A stretch of 64,000 bases of DNA from Rhizobium sp. BK316 (GCF_014193695.1 NZ_JACHZR010000004.1:310001-374000), one strand, 5' to 3'; shown: positions 17,972-26,466, counted from the stretch's first letter. The notes: generated by a model not told the origin, from the sequence alone. Numbers and translations are program-made.

Positions 17972-18601
17972 TTATCTTTCGCCGCCTTTGACCTTGAGTC
18001 TATTGTTGAGCAGTCTCAACATGCGATTCTGGAAATTGACGGCTTCGACGCGATCGAATCGGGCCTGCAGCTTGTCATGCTCCTCTATTCCGCGAGCCGA
18101 CTCATTCGAGACGAGTTCCTGCATGGCCTCGCAATTACGCTGCGACGGGAGCGCTTTGAGTTCGCGCTCCATGACGCGGGCCTGGGTGCGGGCGATCTCG
18201 GCATGGCGCTCCTCGTGACGCCTGATATCGCTCGACAGCGCATCCCAGATCATCGACAGCTCGCGGCTCGTACCCTTACGATTGCCCCACCGCGGCATGA
18301 TGATCTGCGTGTGGACAGTGACCTTGACGTTGCCGACGCGGCAACGTCCATTTTCCTGGATATAGGTGGCCTCGCCGCCGAAACGGATCTTGGTGGCGCC
18401 GGGATGGCGGGCGGAGGAGCCGTTCGCTGTCGGGCCACGGCGGCTCAGCTCATCGTCCAGCTCGTCGGCCGTCTTTCCTTTGATATCGAAATAGGAATAG
18501 CTTTTCGTTGCAATGACTTCGGCTGCCGCGGGGCTGCAGAGGAAAAGGGCAATCATGGAAAAGGCGATGGGAAGGCGCATATAACGCAACGCAAGCGGCA
18601 T
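17972..18601 (-). CDS. Secreted DUF922 putative zinc protease
   Basis: 209 residues: signal peptide with hydrophobic stretch 9-23 ending A-A-A-E, then a DUF922-like domain containing G-G-E-A-T-Y, V-K-V-T-V-H-T-Q-I-I-M-P-R-W and the motif H-E-E-R-H (129-133), which matches the HExxH zinc-peptidase pattern. This family is predicted to be periplasmic or secreted metalloproteases; the substrate is unknown. I chose the methionine at 18601; M8 (18580) would leave a more compact signal peptide. The longest frame would begin at 18742 and overlap the divergent folP start, which is unlikely. Confidence 0.75.
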   Translation of the reverse strand: MPLALRYMRLPIAFSMIALFLCSPAAAEVIATKSYSYFDIKGKTADELDDELSRRGPTANGSSARHPGATKIRFGGEATYIQENGRCRVGNVKVTVHTQIIMPRWGNRKGTSRELSMIWDALSSDIRRHEERHAEIARTQARVMERELKALPSQRNCEAMQELVSNESARGIEEHDKLQARFDRVEAVNFQNRMLRLLNNRLKVKGGER

Positions 18602-18703
18602 TCTGAACTGAACCTGTGTTGAAGTTTGGCGGAGCTTGGGGCATAGCCACGGTAAGCGCAATATCGGATAGCGGCTTTTTTCGTTAGTGACGGGATTAGA
18701 CTG

Positions 18704-19597
18704 GTGAATCAGCTCGATAGCAGTTTCTGGCGTGTGGCCCATGGTCGCGAGATCGAGCTCGGCAAGCGCTCAGTGATCATGGCGATCGTCAACGTGACGC
18801 CGGATTCCTTCTCCGACGGCGGGCGTTATCAGACGGTCGACAGCGCCGTCGAGCACGCGCTGCAGGCAGTCGCGGACGGCGCCGAAATCCTCGACATCGG
18901 CGGTGAGTCGACGCGGCCGGATGCGGTTTCCGTCAGCCCGGCGGAGGAACAGGCGCGGGTACTGCCCGTCATCGAGGTGCTCAGCAGACGCACGCAAGCG
19001 TTGATTTCCATCGATACCTATCGCGCGGAAACGGCGCGGCTTGCCATTAGTGCCGGCGCCCATATCGTCAACGACGTCTTCGGCTTGCAGAAGGAGCCTG
19101 ATATCGCCGCGCTGTCGGCTGAGACCGGGGCGGGGCTCTGCATCATGCATACGGGCCGCGACCGACAGAAGCTTGCCGGTATCATCGATGACCAGATCTT
19201 CTTTCTCGAGCGTTCGCTGGAGATCGCTTCGGCTGCCGGCGTCCTGCGTGACCGTATCGTGCTCGATCCCGGCTTCGGTTTTGCCAAGGAGACGCCGGCA
19301 GAAAATCTGGAACTGATGGCGCGTTTCGAAGAGCTGCACCGCTTCGGCCTGCCGCTTCTTGCCGGCACCTCGCGCAAGCGCTTCCTCGGCGCCGTCACGG
19401 GCCGGGAGCCCGCGGAGCGCGATGCGGCGACGGCCGCGACCAGCGCGCTCTTGCGAGTTCAAGGCGCGGCTGTTTTCCGGGTACACAATGTCGCAATCAA
19501 CAGGGATGCGCTTGCCGTAGCCGATGCTATGCTGGCCGCCCGGAACGACACTTCTAAAGCGTGTCACGATCTGTCAGATCCGCATGCCACGCTTTAA
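18704..19597 (+). CDS. folP: Dihydropteroate synthase
   Basis: 297 residues with both Pfam-style signatures: I-M-A-I-V-N-V-T-P-D-S-F-S-D-G-G near the N-terminus and I-L-D-I-G-G-E-S-T-R-P after it, plus D-P-G-F-G-F-A-K and G-T-S-R-K-R-F-L for pterin and pABA binding. It joins pterin diphosphate and p-aminobenzoate in folate synthesis. The start is a GTG at 18704 with a weak ribosome-binding site. The last 14 codons (S-K-A-C-H-D-L-S-D-P-H-A-T-L) and the stop are encoded by a palindromic repeat that extends into the folB gap, so the C-terminus looks acquired. folB and folK follow. Confidence 0.93.
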   Translation: MNQLDSSFWRVAHGREIELGKRSVIMAIVNVTPDSFSDGGRYQTVDSAVEHALQAVADGAEILDIGGESTRPDAVSVSPAEEQARVLPVIEVLSRRTQALISIDTYRAETARLAISAGAHIVNDVFGLQKEPDIAALSAETGAGLCIMHTGRDRQKLAGIIDDQIFFLERSLEIASAAGVLRDRIVLDPGFGFAKETPAENLELMARFEELHRFGLPLLAGTSRKRFLGAVTGREPAERDAATAATSALLRVQGAAVFRVHNVAINRDALAVADAMLAARNDTSKACHDLSDPHATL

Positions 19598-19660
19598 GTC
19601 TTTGTTTTACGCATGTCGTTGTCGCAAAACCGCTACGCACTTTTGCGCGATATGCTTTAG
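19556..19660. repeat. Rhizobial palindromic interspersed repeat, copy 1
   Basis: Two hairpins in a row: AAAGCGTG...CACGCTTT (19556-19595), then GCATGTCG...CGATATGC (19611-19655) with inner arms GCAAAA and TTTTGC. The segment 19624-19646 matches 61624-61646 on the opposite strand at 21 of 23 positions. It fills the folP-folB gap and runs into the folP coding sequence. Confidence 0.8.
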
Positions 19661-19672
19661 GGGGAGGCCGTC

Positions 19673-20041
19673 ATGAGTACCTATACGATCCTAATGCAGA
19701 ACTGCGCCTTCTTCGCCCGCCACGGCGTGCATGCCGAAGAGGAATTCCTCGGCCAGCGCTTTTTCGTGGATGCCGAACTGGAGGTGGAAGCGGGCAGTGC
19801 ACTGGAAAACGATTCCATCGATGAGACCGTCCACTACGGCACCGCCTTCACCATCATCGAGGAGATCGTCGTCGGCCAGCGGCGTTACCTGATCGAGGCG
19901 CTGGCGTTCGATATCGCCAAAGGGCTCTGTAAAAAATTCCCACAGATCATCAGGGCCAAGATCACGGTGCGCAAGCCGAATGCGCCGATCCCCGGCGTGC
20001 TCGACTTCGTGCAGGTGACCGTTGAGCATCGTGCCCGATAA
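19673..20041 (+). CDS. folB: Dihydroneopterin aldolase
   Basis: 122 residues. The N-terminus N-C-A-F-F-A-R-H-G-V-H-A-E-E and the active-site-like Y-L-I-E-A-L-A-F-D-I-A segment are typical of FolB, which cleaves dihydroneopterin to hydroxymethyl-dihydropterin and glycolaldehyde. The closing V-R-K-P-N-A-P-I-P-G-V-L-D is the conserved C-terminal motif. The ribosome-binding site GGGGGAGG before the ATG is strong. It overlaps folK by 20 bases, so the two are translationally coupled; FolP, FolB and FolK act in one branch of folate synthesis. Confidence 0.95.
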   Translation: MSTYTILMQNCAFFARHGVHAEEEFLGQRFFVDAELEVEAGSALENDSIDETVHYGTAFTIIEEIVVGQRRYLIEALAFDIAKGLCKKFPQIIRAKITVRKPNAPIPGVLDFVQVTVEHRAR

Positions 20042-20549
20042 TCCATTCCATCTCGCAACGCTCGGCCTCGGCGGCAATATCGGCGATCCGGTCAAGTCCA
20101 TGGCCGCGGCACTCACGCGGCTCGATGCCGACGCGGATTGCCGCGTGGCGGCCGTTTCGCGGCTTTACCGCACGCCGCCCTGGGGCAAGACCGACCAGTC
20201 CTATTTCTTCAACTCCTGCGCGGCGGTGGAAACACGGCTTGCCCCGGAAGCGCTGCTCGATCTCTGCCTGTCGATCGAGCGGGAGATGAAGCGCGAGCGT
20301 ATCGAGCGCTGGGGGCCGCGCACGCTCGATATCGATGTGCTGACTTATCAGGGAGTCGAGCAGGATGCGCCGCGGCTGGAATTGCCGCATCCACGCATGA
20401 CGGAGCGGGGCTTCGTGCTGATGCCGCTTGCGGATATCGCGCCCGAACTCATGGTCCGGGGCAGGGCGGTTGCCGACTGGCTGGCCGGTGCCGATATCGC
20501 GGGGATCGAGATCGCGGACGAGAGCCGCAACTGGTGGCGCAAGGCCTGA
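20022..20549 (+). CDS. folK: 2-amino-4-hydroxy-6-hydroxymethyldihydropteridine pyrophosphokinase
   Basis: 175 residues with the HPPK motifs: L-G-L-G-G-N-I-G-D at the N-terminus, R-W-G-P-R-T-L-D-I-D-V-L (Mg and ATP binding) and L-P-H-P-R-M-T-E-R-G-F-V-L-M-P-L. It transfers pyrophosphate from ATP to the FolB product, giving the FolP substrate. The start shown is a TTG inside the end of folB; the GTG at 20031 is nearly as likely. Confidence 0.93.
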   Translation: MSIVPDNPFHLATLGLGGNIGDPVKSMAAALTRLDADADCRVAAVSRLYRTPPWGKTDQSYFFNSCAAVETRLAPEALLDLCLSIEREMKRERIERWGPRTLDIDVLTYQGVEQDAPRLELPHPRMTERGFVLMPLADIAPELMVRGRAVADWLAGADIAGIEIADESRNWWRKA

Positions 20550-20733
20550 AGGGCCACCAAGAGCAGGCTGCAAGACCTAACAGCCCTCAGAATCTCCGCC
20601 ATGCGGGCTTTTCCGTGCGTTCGTAACGTCTTGTCGCCTGCACCGGCTGCGCTAACTCAGAGGGGCGACTGAGCCGGAGGTATCATGAGGCAATTCAACA
20701 GCGGCCGGAAAGGCTGCTCGTTCAGGTGCTGAT

Positions 20734-21228
20734 ATGCCGAGAACGAGCAGCAGCCTTCCCGAAGGCATCGAAGATCATACTCGCTTCCAGCAGCGCGTCT
20801 GGTGTGCGCAACGCTGGGCATGGATCGGTTTTGCCGCCGTTCTCATCGCCGCGCTTTTCGGAGCGCTCGGGCGCAGCGGGCCTCTCTCCCAACAGGAATT
20901 GAAGCTCGCCGGCGGCAACATCGAGCTGCCGATCGTTACGCGGTGGAATGCGCCCGACGAGTTGCGCGTCTTTTTCTTGCCATCCTCTTCGGATCGTAGG
21001 CTCGTCCTCGATCCCGATTTTTTCACGATCTTCTCCATCGAAGGCATCGACCCGCCGCAGAGAGCGGCAGACTACGAGAATGGCCGTATCGGCTATGTCT
21101 TTCCTGCCGATGCCGCCGCGACGAGCCAGGTTATTCTGAGGCTTCATACGCAGAAGCCGGGGCTGCATTCCTTCCGCATCGGTATCGGCCAGGACGTCAT
21201 CGAACGTTCGGTCCTCGTCTTGCCGTGA
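20734..21228 (+). CDS. Membrane-anchored hypothetical protein paired with YetF-like gene
   Basis: 164 residues, not recognised as a family with a known function. A polar N-terminus (about 25 residues) is followed by one membrane helix (G-F-A-A-V-L-I-A-A-L-F-G-A-L) and an approximately 115-residue beta-rich domain that would lie outside the cytoplasm. The gene stops 7 bases before the YetF-like gene and shares its strand, so the two probably form one unit and their products may act together at the membrane. A weak GGAGGTATC element lies further upstream. Confidence 0.7.
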   Translation: MPRTSSSLPEGIEDHTRFQQRVWCAQRWAWIGFAAVLIAALFGALGRSGPLSQQELKLAGGNIELPIVTRWNAPDELRVFFLPSSSDRRLVLDPDFFTIFSIEGIDPPQRAADYENGRIGYVFPADAAATSQVILRLHTQKPGLHSFRIGIGQDVIERSVLVLP

Positions 21229-21235
21229 GGTGTCG

Positions 21236-21679
21236 ATGGACGCAGTCGTTCGTGGCATCGCCATCTATTTCACGCTGCTGGTGATCATCAGGCTGTCGGG
21301 CCGGCGCACGCTCGCCCAGATGACACCCTTCGATCTCGTCATCGTACTGGTGATTTCGGAGACGACACAGCAGGCAATGCTGGGTGACGATTTCTCGATC
21401 ACCAATTCCGTGCTCCTGATCCTGACGCTGTTTACGACTGATATCGCGCTTTCCTATCTGAAGCGCCGGTCACGATGGACGGCCAGGTTGATCGACGGCG
21501 CTCCGACCGTTCTCGTTACCAATGGCGTTTACGATGAGGCTGCCCTGACGGGTGCGAGACTTCAGAGAGACGATGTGATGCAGGCTGCAAGAACGCAGCA
21601 GGGCATCGAGAGTGTCAAAGATATCCGGTTTGCAATTCTCGAAGTGAGCGGCAACATCAGCATCATTCCGAAGGAGTGA
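21236..21679 (+). CDS. DUF421/YetF-family membrane protein
   Basis: 147 residues with about three N-terminal membrane helices, then the cytoplasmic YetF domain (R-L-I-D-G-A-P-T-V-L-V-T-N-G-V-Y, then L-Q-R-D-D-V and I-R-F-A-I-L-E-V-S-G-N-I-S-I-I-P-K). The motif S-G-R-R-T-L-A-Q-M-T-P-F-D is the family hallmark. Members are linked to stress and membrane functions but have no proven activity. The ATG at 21236 sits five bases after a GAGG; the GTG at 21230 is less likely. Confidence 0.85.
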   Translation: MDAVVRGIAIYFTLLVIIRLSGRRTLAQMTPFDLVIVLVISETTQQAMLGDDFSITNSVLLILTLFTTDIALSYLKRRSRWTARLIDGAPTVLVTNGVYDEAALTGARLQRDDVMQAARTQQGIESVKDIRFAILEVSGNISIIPKE

Positions 21680-21692
21680 GGGGAACGGCGGA

Positions 21693-22268
21693 TCAGAGAG
21701 CGGAGAGGAATGCATCCGTTTCGGTAATCTCCACCTGCACCGAAAAGCGGCCGCCCAGCAATTCGAGCGTAGCGTCGTGCGTTTCGTCAGCGCTGCTGCA
21801 GACGGCGTCCTTCAACAGGATGACGCGATAGCCGAGATCGATTGCACCAAGTGCTGCCGCGAGCACGCAGATATCCGTTTCGCCGCCGGTGATGGCGATG
21901 GCCTCGACCTTTTCCTGCGCGAGCGTTTCATGCAGCCGCCCGTCGACCCAGGGAGAATAGGTTCGCTTGTCGAGGATGCGGGCGGGCGGTGCGAAAGGCT
22001 TCAGATCGGCAACGATATCCACGAGTTCCGGCAGCAAGTGTTCGCCGGTCATCATCGGCCATTTTTCGTAATAGTTCCTCCACATGCCCGGCATGGCATC
22101 AGCGGTCGGCGGCGGGACGAAGCGTGTGAAAACCGTTCGCTCCGCATACCGCCCCGAGAGTTCAACGATCTGCGGCGATACCGTCGCCATCCACGGCACA
22201 TGCCATGCTGTCTGTTCTGCAAACATCCTCTGCATGTCGATGCAGAGATGGATCCAGTTGCCGGGCAT
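21693..22268 (-). CDS. Isochorismatase-like cysteine hydrolase
   Basis: 191 residues with the catalytic triad of the isochorismatase-like superfamily: D11 (C-I-D-M-Q), K101 (D-K-R-T-Y-S) and C134 (G-G-E-T-D-I-C-V-L-A). These enzymes hydrolyse amides or carbamates such as nicotinamide or N-carbamoyl compounds, or isochorismate; the substrate cannot be chosen from the sequence. It ends 13 bases from the convergent YetF gene and lies just downstream of a small hypothetical gene on the same strand. Confidence 0.85.
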   Translation of the reverse strand: MPGNWIHLCIDMQRMFAEQTAWHVPWMATVSPQIVELSGRYAERTVFTRFVPPPTADAMPGMWRNYYEKWPMMTGEHLLPELVDIVADLKPFAPPARILDKRTYSPWVDGRLHETLAQEKVEAIAITGGETDICVLAAALGAIDLGYRVILLKDAVCSSADETHDATLELLGGRFSVQVEITETDAFLSAL

Positions 22269-22289
22269 CGGACCTCAAGCTTCCTGCAA

Positions 22290-22520
22290 TCAGGGCGAAT
22301 TGATGCTGGGCAGAAAATCCTCGACCTGCTTGCGATCGCTCGCAGACAGCGACTGTACCTGTTCCTGCCAGAAGCGTTCGGCCTCCGGCGGATCCTCCTC
22401 CCACTGGCGCACGGTCGTGATGTTATCGTCGATTTTGCAGCGGCGGTGTCCGCCGAGGCGCAGATATTCCTTGGCGAGCTTCAGGCTCCTGGTTTCCGTA
22501 TCCACATTGGTCGCGTTCAT
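22290..22520 (-). CDS. Small conserved-looking hypothetical protein
   Basis: 76 acidic to neutral residues with no signal or membrane segment. The core W-E-E-D-P-P-E-A-E-R-F-W and L-S-A-S-D-R-K-Q-V-E-D-F-L looks like a helical soluble protein. I do not recognise a function. A textbook AAGGAGGCA seven bases ahead of the ATG at 22520 supports it as a real gene and rejects the longer frame starting at 22604. It is 21 bases from the hydrolase gene and probably co-transcribed with it. Confidence 0.65.
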   Translation of the reverse strand: MNATNVDTETRSLKLAKEYLRLGGHRRCKIDDNITTVRQWEEDPPEAERFWQEQVQSLSASDRKQVEDFLPSINSP

Positions 22521-22701
22521 GGCCTTGCCTCCTTGACTGCGCAGGGACCTGCCCTGCCATTCACGGAAAACGGTACATGGCGGGAAATGATCCGAGGCCA
22601 TCACGAAATATTAAAATGGGGAACGGAGACAGGTCGGCACAGTTCTCCTTACCGAGGCGGCGACGAGCCGACCTCGCGATCATGAGAAAGGAGAATTGAT
22701 C

Positions 22702-22878
22702 ATGGCAAACCAAGGCGGTTCACACGAACAGCATGTCAAGGCAGGCCAGCAGAGCCACAAGAATGCCAGTCCACAACAGGCTTCGTCTGCCAACAATCAA
22801 TCCAGTTCGGGTACCCGCGGCGGCACGCATGAGCAGCATGTGAAGGCCGGTCAGCAAAGCCACAAAAACACTCGCTAA
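22702..22878 (+). CDS. Small KGG-like stress protein with internally duplicated motif
   Basis: 58 residues made of two almost identical halves: G-G-S-H-E-Q-H-V-K-A-G-Q-Q-S-H-K-N at residues 5-21 and G-G-T-H-E-Q-H-V-K-A-G-Q-Q-S-H-K-N near the C-terminus, joined by a Ser/Asn/Gln-rich spacer. It is hydrophilic and probably disordered, reminiscent of KGG-repeat general-stress and desiccation proteins such as those induced by the EcfG response, though not the same motif. The AAGGAG upstream of the ATG and the immediate terminator make it a convincing single-gene unit. Confidence 0.8.
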   Translation: MANQGGSHEQHVKAGQQSHKNASPQQASSANNQSSSGTRGGTHEQHVKAGQQSHKNTR

Positions 22879-22897
22879 AAATCTGACCGATCTGGAA

Positions 22898-22923
22898 AGA
22901 AGCCCGTAAAAGCGGGCTTCTTT
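22898..22923 (+). terminator. Intrinsic terminator after the KGG-like gene
   Basis: AAGAAGCCCG and CGGGCTTCTT arms around TAAAAG, then TTC, 19 bases past the stop. Confidence 0.85.
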
Positions 22924-23029
22924 CATGTCTTCGTTTCAGAGTCTCAGGCCTCTGTGGCGCGACTTGAGCAGCGGCTGTCTGCTCGCACGACCCGGACGAA
23001 TGCTCATGGTCTCCCGCGTCCAAAAGCAA

Positions 23030-23051
23030 AAGCGGCGGAAAACCGCCGCTT
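23030..23051 (-). terminator. Intrinsic terminator for the minus-strand secreted protein gene
   Basis: AAGCGGCGG and CCGCCGCTT arms around a four-base loop; on the minus strand T-rich sequence follows (TTTGCTTTTG). It lies 28 bases past the stop of the gene at 23079. Confidence 0.75.
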
Positions 23052-23078
23052 CAGGAAAACCCGTCTACGATGAGTGGC

Positions 23079-23630
23079 TTACTGGATCGAACCGACTGCC
23101 ATTTCGTCGACCTGGCGGGTGAGCGTCAGACCGATAACAGGGACCATCTGGCTTTCGACCTTGACCGAAACGGTGACGTTCATGGTCTTGTCGTCGCGCA
23201 CACGGGCAATCATCGCACCGTTCAGCTTGGCGCGGTTGATGCCGACGACGACGGTGTCTTCCGTGACGGCGCCGGAGACGACGTCGAGACCCTTGCCTTC
23301 GGCTCCGTCAAGGAACTTGCCCTTGTAGGTGGAGCCGGACTGGGAAATCACGGCAGTCATGGGCTGCTTGAAGACGCCGACGCGGCAGGTGCCGTCAAGC
23401 TTGATACCGGCGGAGGAATCATCGGCCGGCGAACCGACGAGATTGCAGGTGAATTTCGTGCCCTTGTACTTGCCGGCGACGATCTCGCCCGGACCCTTCC
23501 AGGTGCCGGCAACGGATTCGAAGAAGGCCTTGTCGCGGGTCGCCGCAGTGGCGTTGGAAGCGACGTCTGCCACCGGAGACAATGCCGCGGCGGCCAAGCC
23601 GCATACAAAAAGAAACTTGCGCGAATACAT
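23079..23630 (-). CDS. Secreted hypothetical protein
   Basis: 183 residues. A signal peptide (hydrophobic 6-18, probable cleavage near A-S-N-A-T-A-A) precedes a beta-rich domain of about 150 residues containing one potential disulphide pair (C in F-T-C-N-L and G-T-C-R-V). The pattern G-T-W-K-G-P-G-E-I-V-A-G-K-Y-K-G-T-K resembles small periplasmic lipocalin-like barrels, but I do not recognise the family. It is monocistronic, with its own terminator. Confidence 0.75.
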   Translation of the reverse strand: MYSRKFLFVCGLAAAALSPVADVASNATAATRDKAFFESVAGTWKGPGEIVAGKYKGTKFTCNLVGSPADDSSAGIKLDGTCRVGVFKQPMTAVISQSGSTYKGKFLDGAEGKGLDVVSGAVTEDTVVVGINRAKLNGAMIARVRDDKTMNVTVSVKVESQMVPVIGLTLTRQVDEMAVGSIQ

Positions 23631-23841
23631 GGATTTTCCTTGGCAAACACCACTCGGGAACTGGCAGGAAGTTTTGCCGGAGAATGGTTAATGCTTTCTT
23701 TCCGAGGCGCTGAAATGCGTGGAAATACAGGGCTTTCGCAAGGCAAGGATTCTCAGGTTGTGCCTTTAGCGCATTGAATCCGCAGGAAATTTCCACGCCC
23801 TGCGCAAGAAGGCACAAATGTGTCGAAATCCGGCGTCTTCT

Positions 23842-24921
23842 TCATGGATTGCCGTTGCGCGCCGTCATCGAGGGCGTCAGGTCGCCAATGAAATCGCCGA
23901 TTCCCGGCCGTTTCAGTGCCCGGAAGTTCAGCGGACGGCAGAGATCCATGGCGGCAATGCCGATCCGCGCCGTCATCAGCCCGTTGATGACACCTTCGCC
24001 GAGTCGGGCGGAAAGCTTCGAGGCTAGGCCGTGGCCCAGCACTTGCTGCACGAGGCTGTCGCCGACGGCAATCGAGCCGGTCACCGCAAGATGGGCGAGC
24101 ACGTCGCGCATCAATCTGATCATGCCGAGCGTGCCCGGCCGGCCGCCATAGAGTTCGGCCATGGCACGGATCAGGCGAGCGGCCTCATAGAGCACGTAGA
24201 GAAGATCGACGATGGCGCGCGGACTGACCGCCGTGACGATCGAGACGCGCTTTGAAGAGTTGACGATCAGCGCGCGCGCCTGCCGGTCCAACGGGCCGAG
24301 AAGCTCGCGCTCGGCAAGCGCAATCAGATGCGGGGGGTCGATGACCTCACCTTCGGTCGCCTTCAGCGTGGTGCGGCCCTTTGCGGTTTCCGGCTTGGCG
24401 TCGACAAGGCCAGTCAGGCGGGCGACAACCGCACGGGCTTTGGCCGGGCGGGTTTCGAGGATCGCAGCATCGGCCTCGGCCTTGATGGCCTGCACCGCTG
24501 CAAGCCGCATCATGCCCGCCGTCTCCCTGATGACGATGGCGATGACGGCGAGGATGCCGATCGCGAGCGCGGCGAGCGCGGCGTAACCCAGCCAGTCGGC
24601 GCGGCTGAAGAGATCGCGGATCAGCCGGTCGGTCCAGAGGCCGAAGGCGAGGGACAACAGAATGCCGAAGGCGCCGGCGGCGATGCCGGCAAAGGAGGTG
24701 CGGCGCTTGCGCGGGGCGGCGACCGGCAACGGGCTCAGATCTTGTTCCGGATTGAGGAAGGGATCTTCCTCGTCTGATGTCAGCACAACTTCGCCGGAGA
24801 AACTTGCCGGCTTGCGGCGCTGCGCGCGCGGGGATTCGGCCGCCGTATTCTTGTCCTCGTAGACGAAGGCGGAGGGGGCACGGCGTGGCGGATTGGGCTG
24901 GTCGATCGGCGGCTTGCTCAT
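23842..24921 (-). CDS. YcjF/UPF0283 (DUF697) membrane protein
   Basis: 359 residues. A polar N-terminus of about 85 residues is followed by two membrane helices (I-A-A-G-A-F-G-I-L-L-S-L and L-A-A-L-A-I-G-I-L-A-V-I-A-I), and the C-terminal half has the DUF697 domain (S-P-R-A-I-V-D-L-L-Y-V-L-Y, then G-L-A-S-K-L-S-A-R-L-G-E-G-V-I-N-G). Members are found with the YcjX P-loop protein and are linked to envelope stress. Its ATG overlaps the stop of the ycjX-like gene by four bases, so they are translationally coupled. Confidence 0.85.
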   Translation of the reverse strand: MSKPPIDQPNPPRRAPSAFVYEDKNTAAESPRAQRRKPASFSGEVVLTSDEEDPFLNPEQDLSPLPVAAPRKRRTSFAGIAAGAFGILLSLAFGLWTDRLIRDLFSRADWLGYAALAALAIGILAVIAIVIRETAGMMRLAAVQAIKAEADAAILETRPAKARAVVARLTGLVDAKPETAKGRTTLKATEGEVIDPPHLIALAERELLGPLDRQARALIVNSSKRVSIVTAVSPRAIVDLLYVLYEAARLIRAMAELYGGRPGTLGMIRLMRDVLAHLAVTGSIAVGDSLVQQVLGHGLASKLSARLGEGVINGLMTARIGIAAMDLCRPLNFRALKRPGIGDFIGDLTPSMTARNGNP

Positions 24922-26393
24922 GCGAGGCGGTCTCCGAACAGGAACTGCATGGCGCGGTCGAGGCGGATATGCGGCACGGAGAGCTTTATGCCGCCGCCGG
25001 TTTCCTCGAGCTGCGGCGGGCGGAAGCGCACGACATTGACGTCGGGCAGTTCGACGGAGGTGTCACCGACCTCGATACGCTCGAACAAGGATTCGGGATT
25101 TTCCGGCAGGTCGCCGGGGAAGATCGCCGTCTTGCGTTCGCCGTCGAAGGTCTCATTGGCGATCTTCTCGCCTGCCATCGGCGTGCCGACGATGACGGGC
25201 AGGTCGTGGCCGTCCTGACGTACGGTGGCCTCCCGCGTGGCGCGCACGGAGGCAAGCGCCATGACATCGATGCCGGCGCCGGCCATGCCGATACGGTCGA
25301 TGGCGCGGTCGACGAGGCGGCGCGTCAGACGGTCCAGCCGGTCATGGCTTTCATGATGCAGATGATCGGCCTTGGTGGCGGCGACCAGCACGCGATCGAT
25401 GCGCCGACCGAGGAGCGACGACAGGATGGAATTGCTGCCGGGGCGGAAACAGGCGAGCACATCGGTCAGCGCGCGCTCCAGATCCTGCACGGCTTCCGGT
25501 CCGCGGTTCATGGCCTGCAGCGCATCGACCAGCACGATCTGGCGGTCGAGGCGAGCGAAATGCTCACGGAAGAAGGGTTTGACGACGACGGATTTGTAGG
25601 CCTCGTAGCGGCGATCCATCATCGCCCAGAGCGAGCCACGCTCCGGCCGGCCCTCGGGGGGCAAGGCAAGCGGCGCGAAGGTCAATGCAGGGGAACCGTC
25701 GAGATCGCCGGGCAGCAGGAAGCGGCCGGGCGGCAGGGTGGAGAGCGAGCGCTCATCGGCCTTGCAGGCTTTCAGATAGTCGGTGAAGCTGGTGGCGAGG
25801 TCGCGGGCCACCATTTCATCGGCGGAAGCGGTGATGTCAGTCGCTTTCGCCAGCGTCAGCCAGGCGCTCGACAGCTCGGCGCGGATGCCGGTGGCGGCAA
25901 GCGCGATGGTTTCCTCGCAGAAGGTTCGGAAATCCTTGCCGAGCAGCGGCAGGTCGAGCAGCCATTCGCCGGGATAATCGACGATATCGATCGACAGGCG
26001 ACCGGGCGAGAACATGCGCGCCCAGGAACTGGCGCTCTGATAATCGAGCGTGATGCGCAGTTCGGAGATCGCGCGGGTGGAATCCGGCCAGCTGCGCTCC
26101 TTCACCAGCGCGCGGATATGATCCTCATATTGGAAGCGCGGCACGGCATCGTCCGGCTGCGGCTCAAGGCGCACGGCCGACACGCGGCCGGACTGCACCG
26201 CTTCGAACAGCGGCAGGCGGCCGCCATGCAGGAGATTATGGACGAGCGAGGAAATGAAGACGGTCTTGCCGGAGCGGGAAAGGCCGGTGACGCCGAGCCG
26301 GATGGTCGGATTGACCAGACCGCTGGCGCGGTCTGCAAGATTATCCAGCGCGATCAGCGCATCGTCGGCAAAGGATGTCAGGCGTGGCGGCAA
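24918..26393 (-). CDS. YcjX-family (DUF463) P-loop NTPase
   Basis: 491 residues with a Walker A motif G-L-S-R-S-G-K-T (37-44) near the N-terminus and a D-Y-P-G-E-W segment that fits the switch/Walker B region. YcjX-like proteins are GTPase-fold proteins of unproven function, almost always encoded with a YcjF partner, as here (4-base overlap). In enterobacteria the pair belongs to the phage-shock regulon; no PspF or PspA gene is visible here, so the regulation may differ. Confidence 0.88.
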   Translation of the reverse strand: MPPRLTSFADDALIALDNLADRASGLVNPTIRLGVTGLSRSGKTVFISSLVHNLLHGGRLPLFEAVQSGRVSAVRLEPQPDDAVPRFQYEDHIRALVKERSWPDSTRAISELRITLDYQSASSWARMFSPGRLSIDIVDYPGEWLLDLPLLGKDFRTFCEETIALAATGIRAELSSAWLTLAKATDITASADEMVARDLATSFTDYLKACKADERSLSTLPPGRFLLPGDLDGSPALTFAPLALPPEGRPERGSLWAMMDRRYEAYKSVVVKPFFREHFARLDRQIVLVDALQAMNRGPEAVQDLERALTDVLACFRPGSNSILSSLLGRRIDRVLVAATKADHLHHESHDRLDRLTRRLVDRAIDRIGMAGAGIDVMALASVRATREATVRQDGHDLPVIVGTPMAGEKIANETFDGERKTAIFPGDLPENPESLFERIEVGDTSVELPDVNVVRFRPPQLEETGGGIKLSVPHIRLDRAMQFLFGDRLA

Positions 26394-26466
26394 ATCGGAA
26401 TCCCTGATGGCACTGCCTGCAATATAGGAAAGGGCCGCTGCCCGAAAAAGAAGCGGCGCGAAAAGC

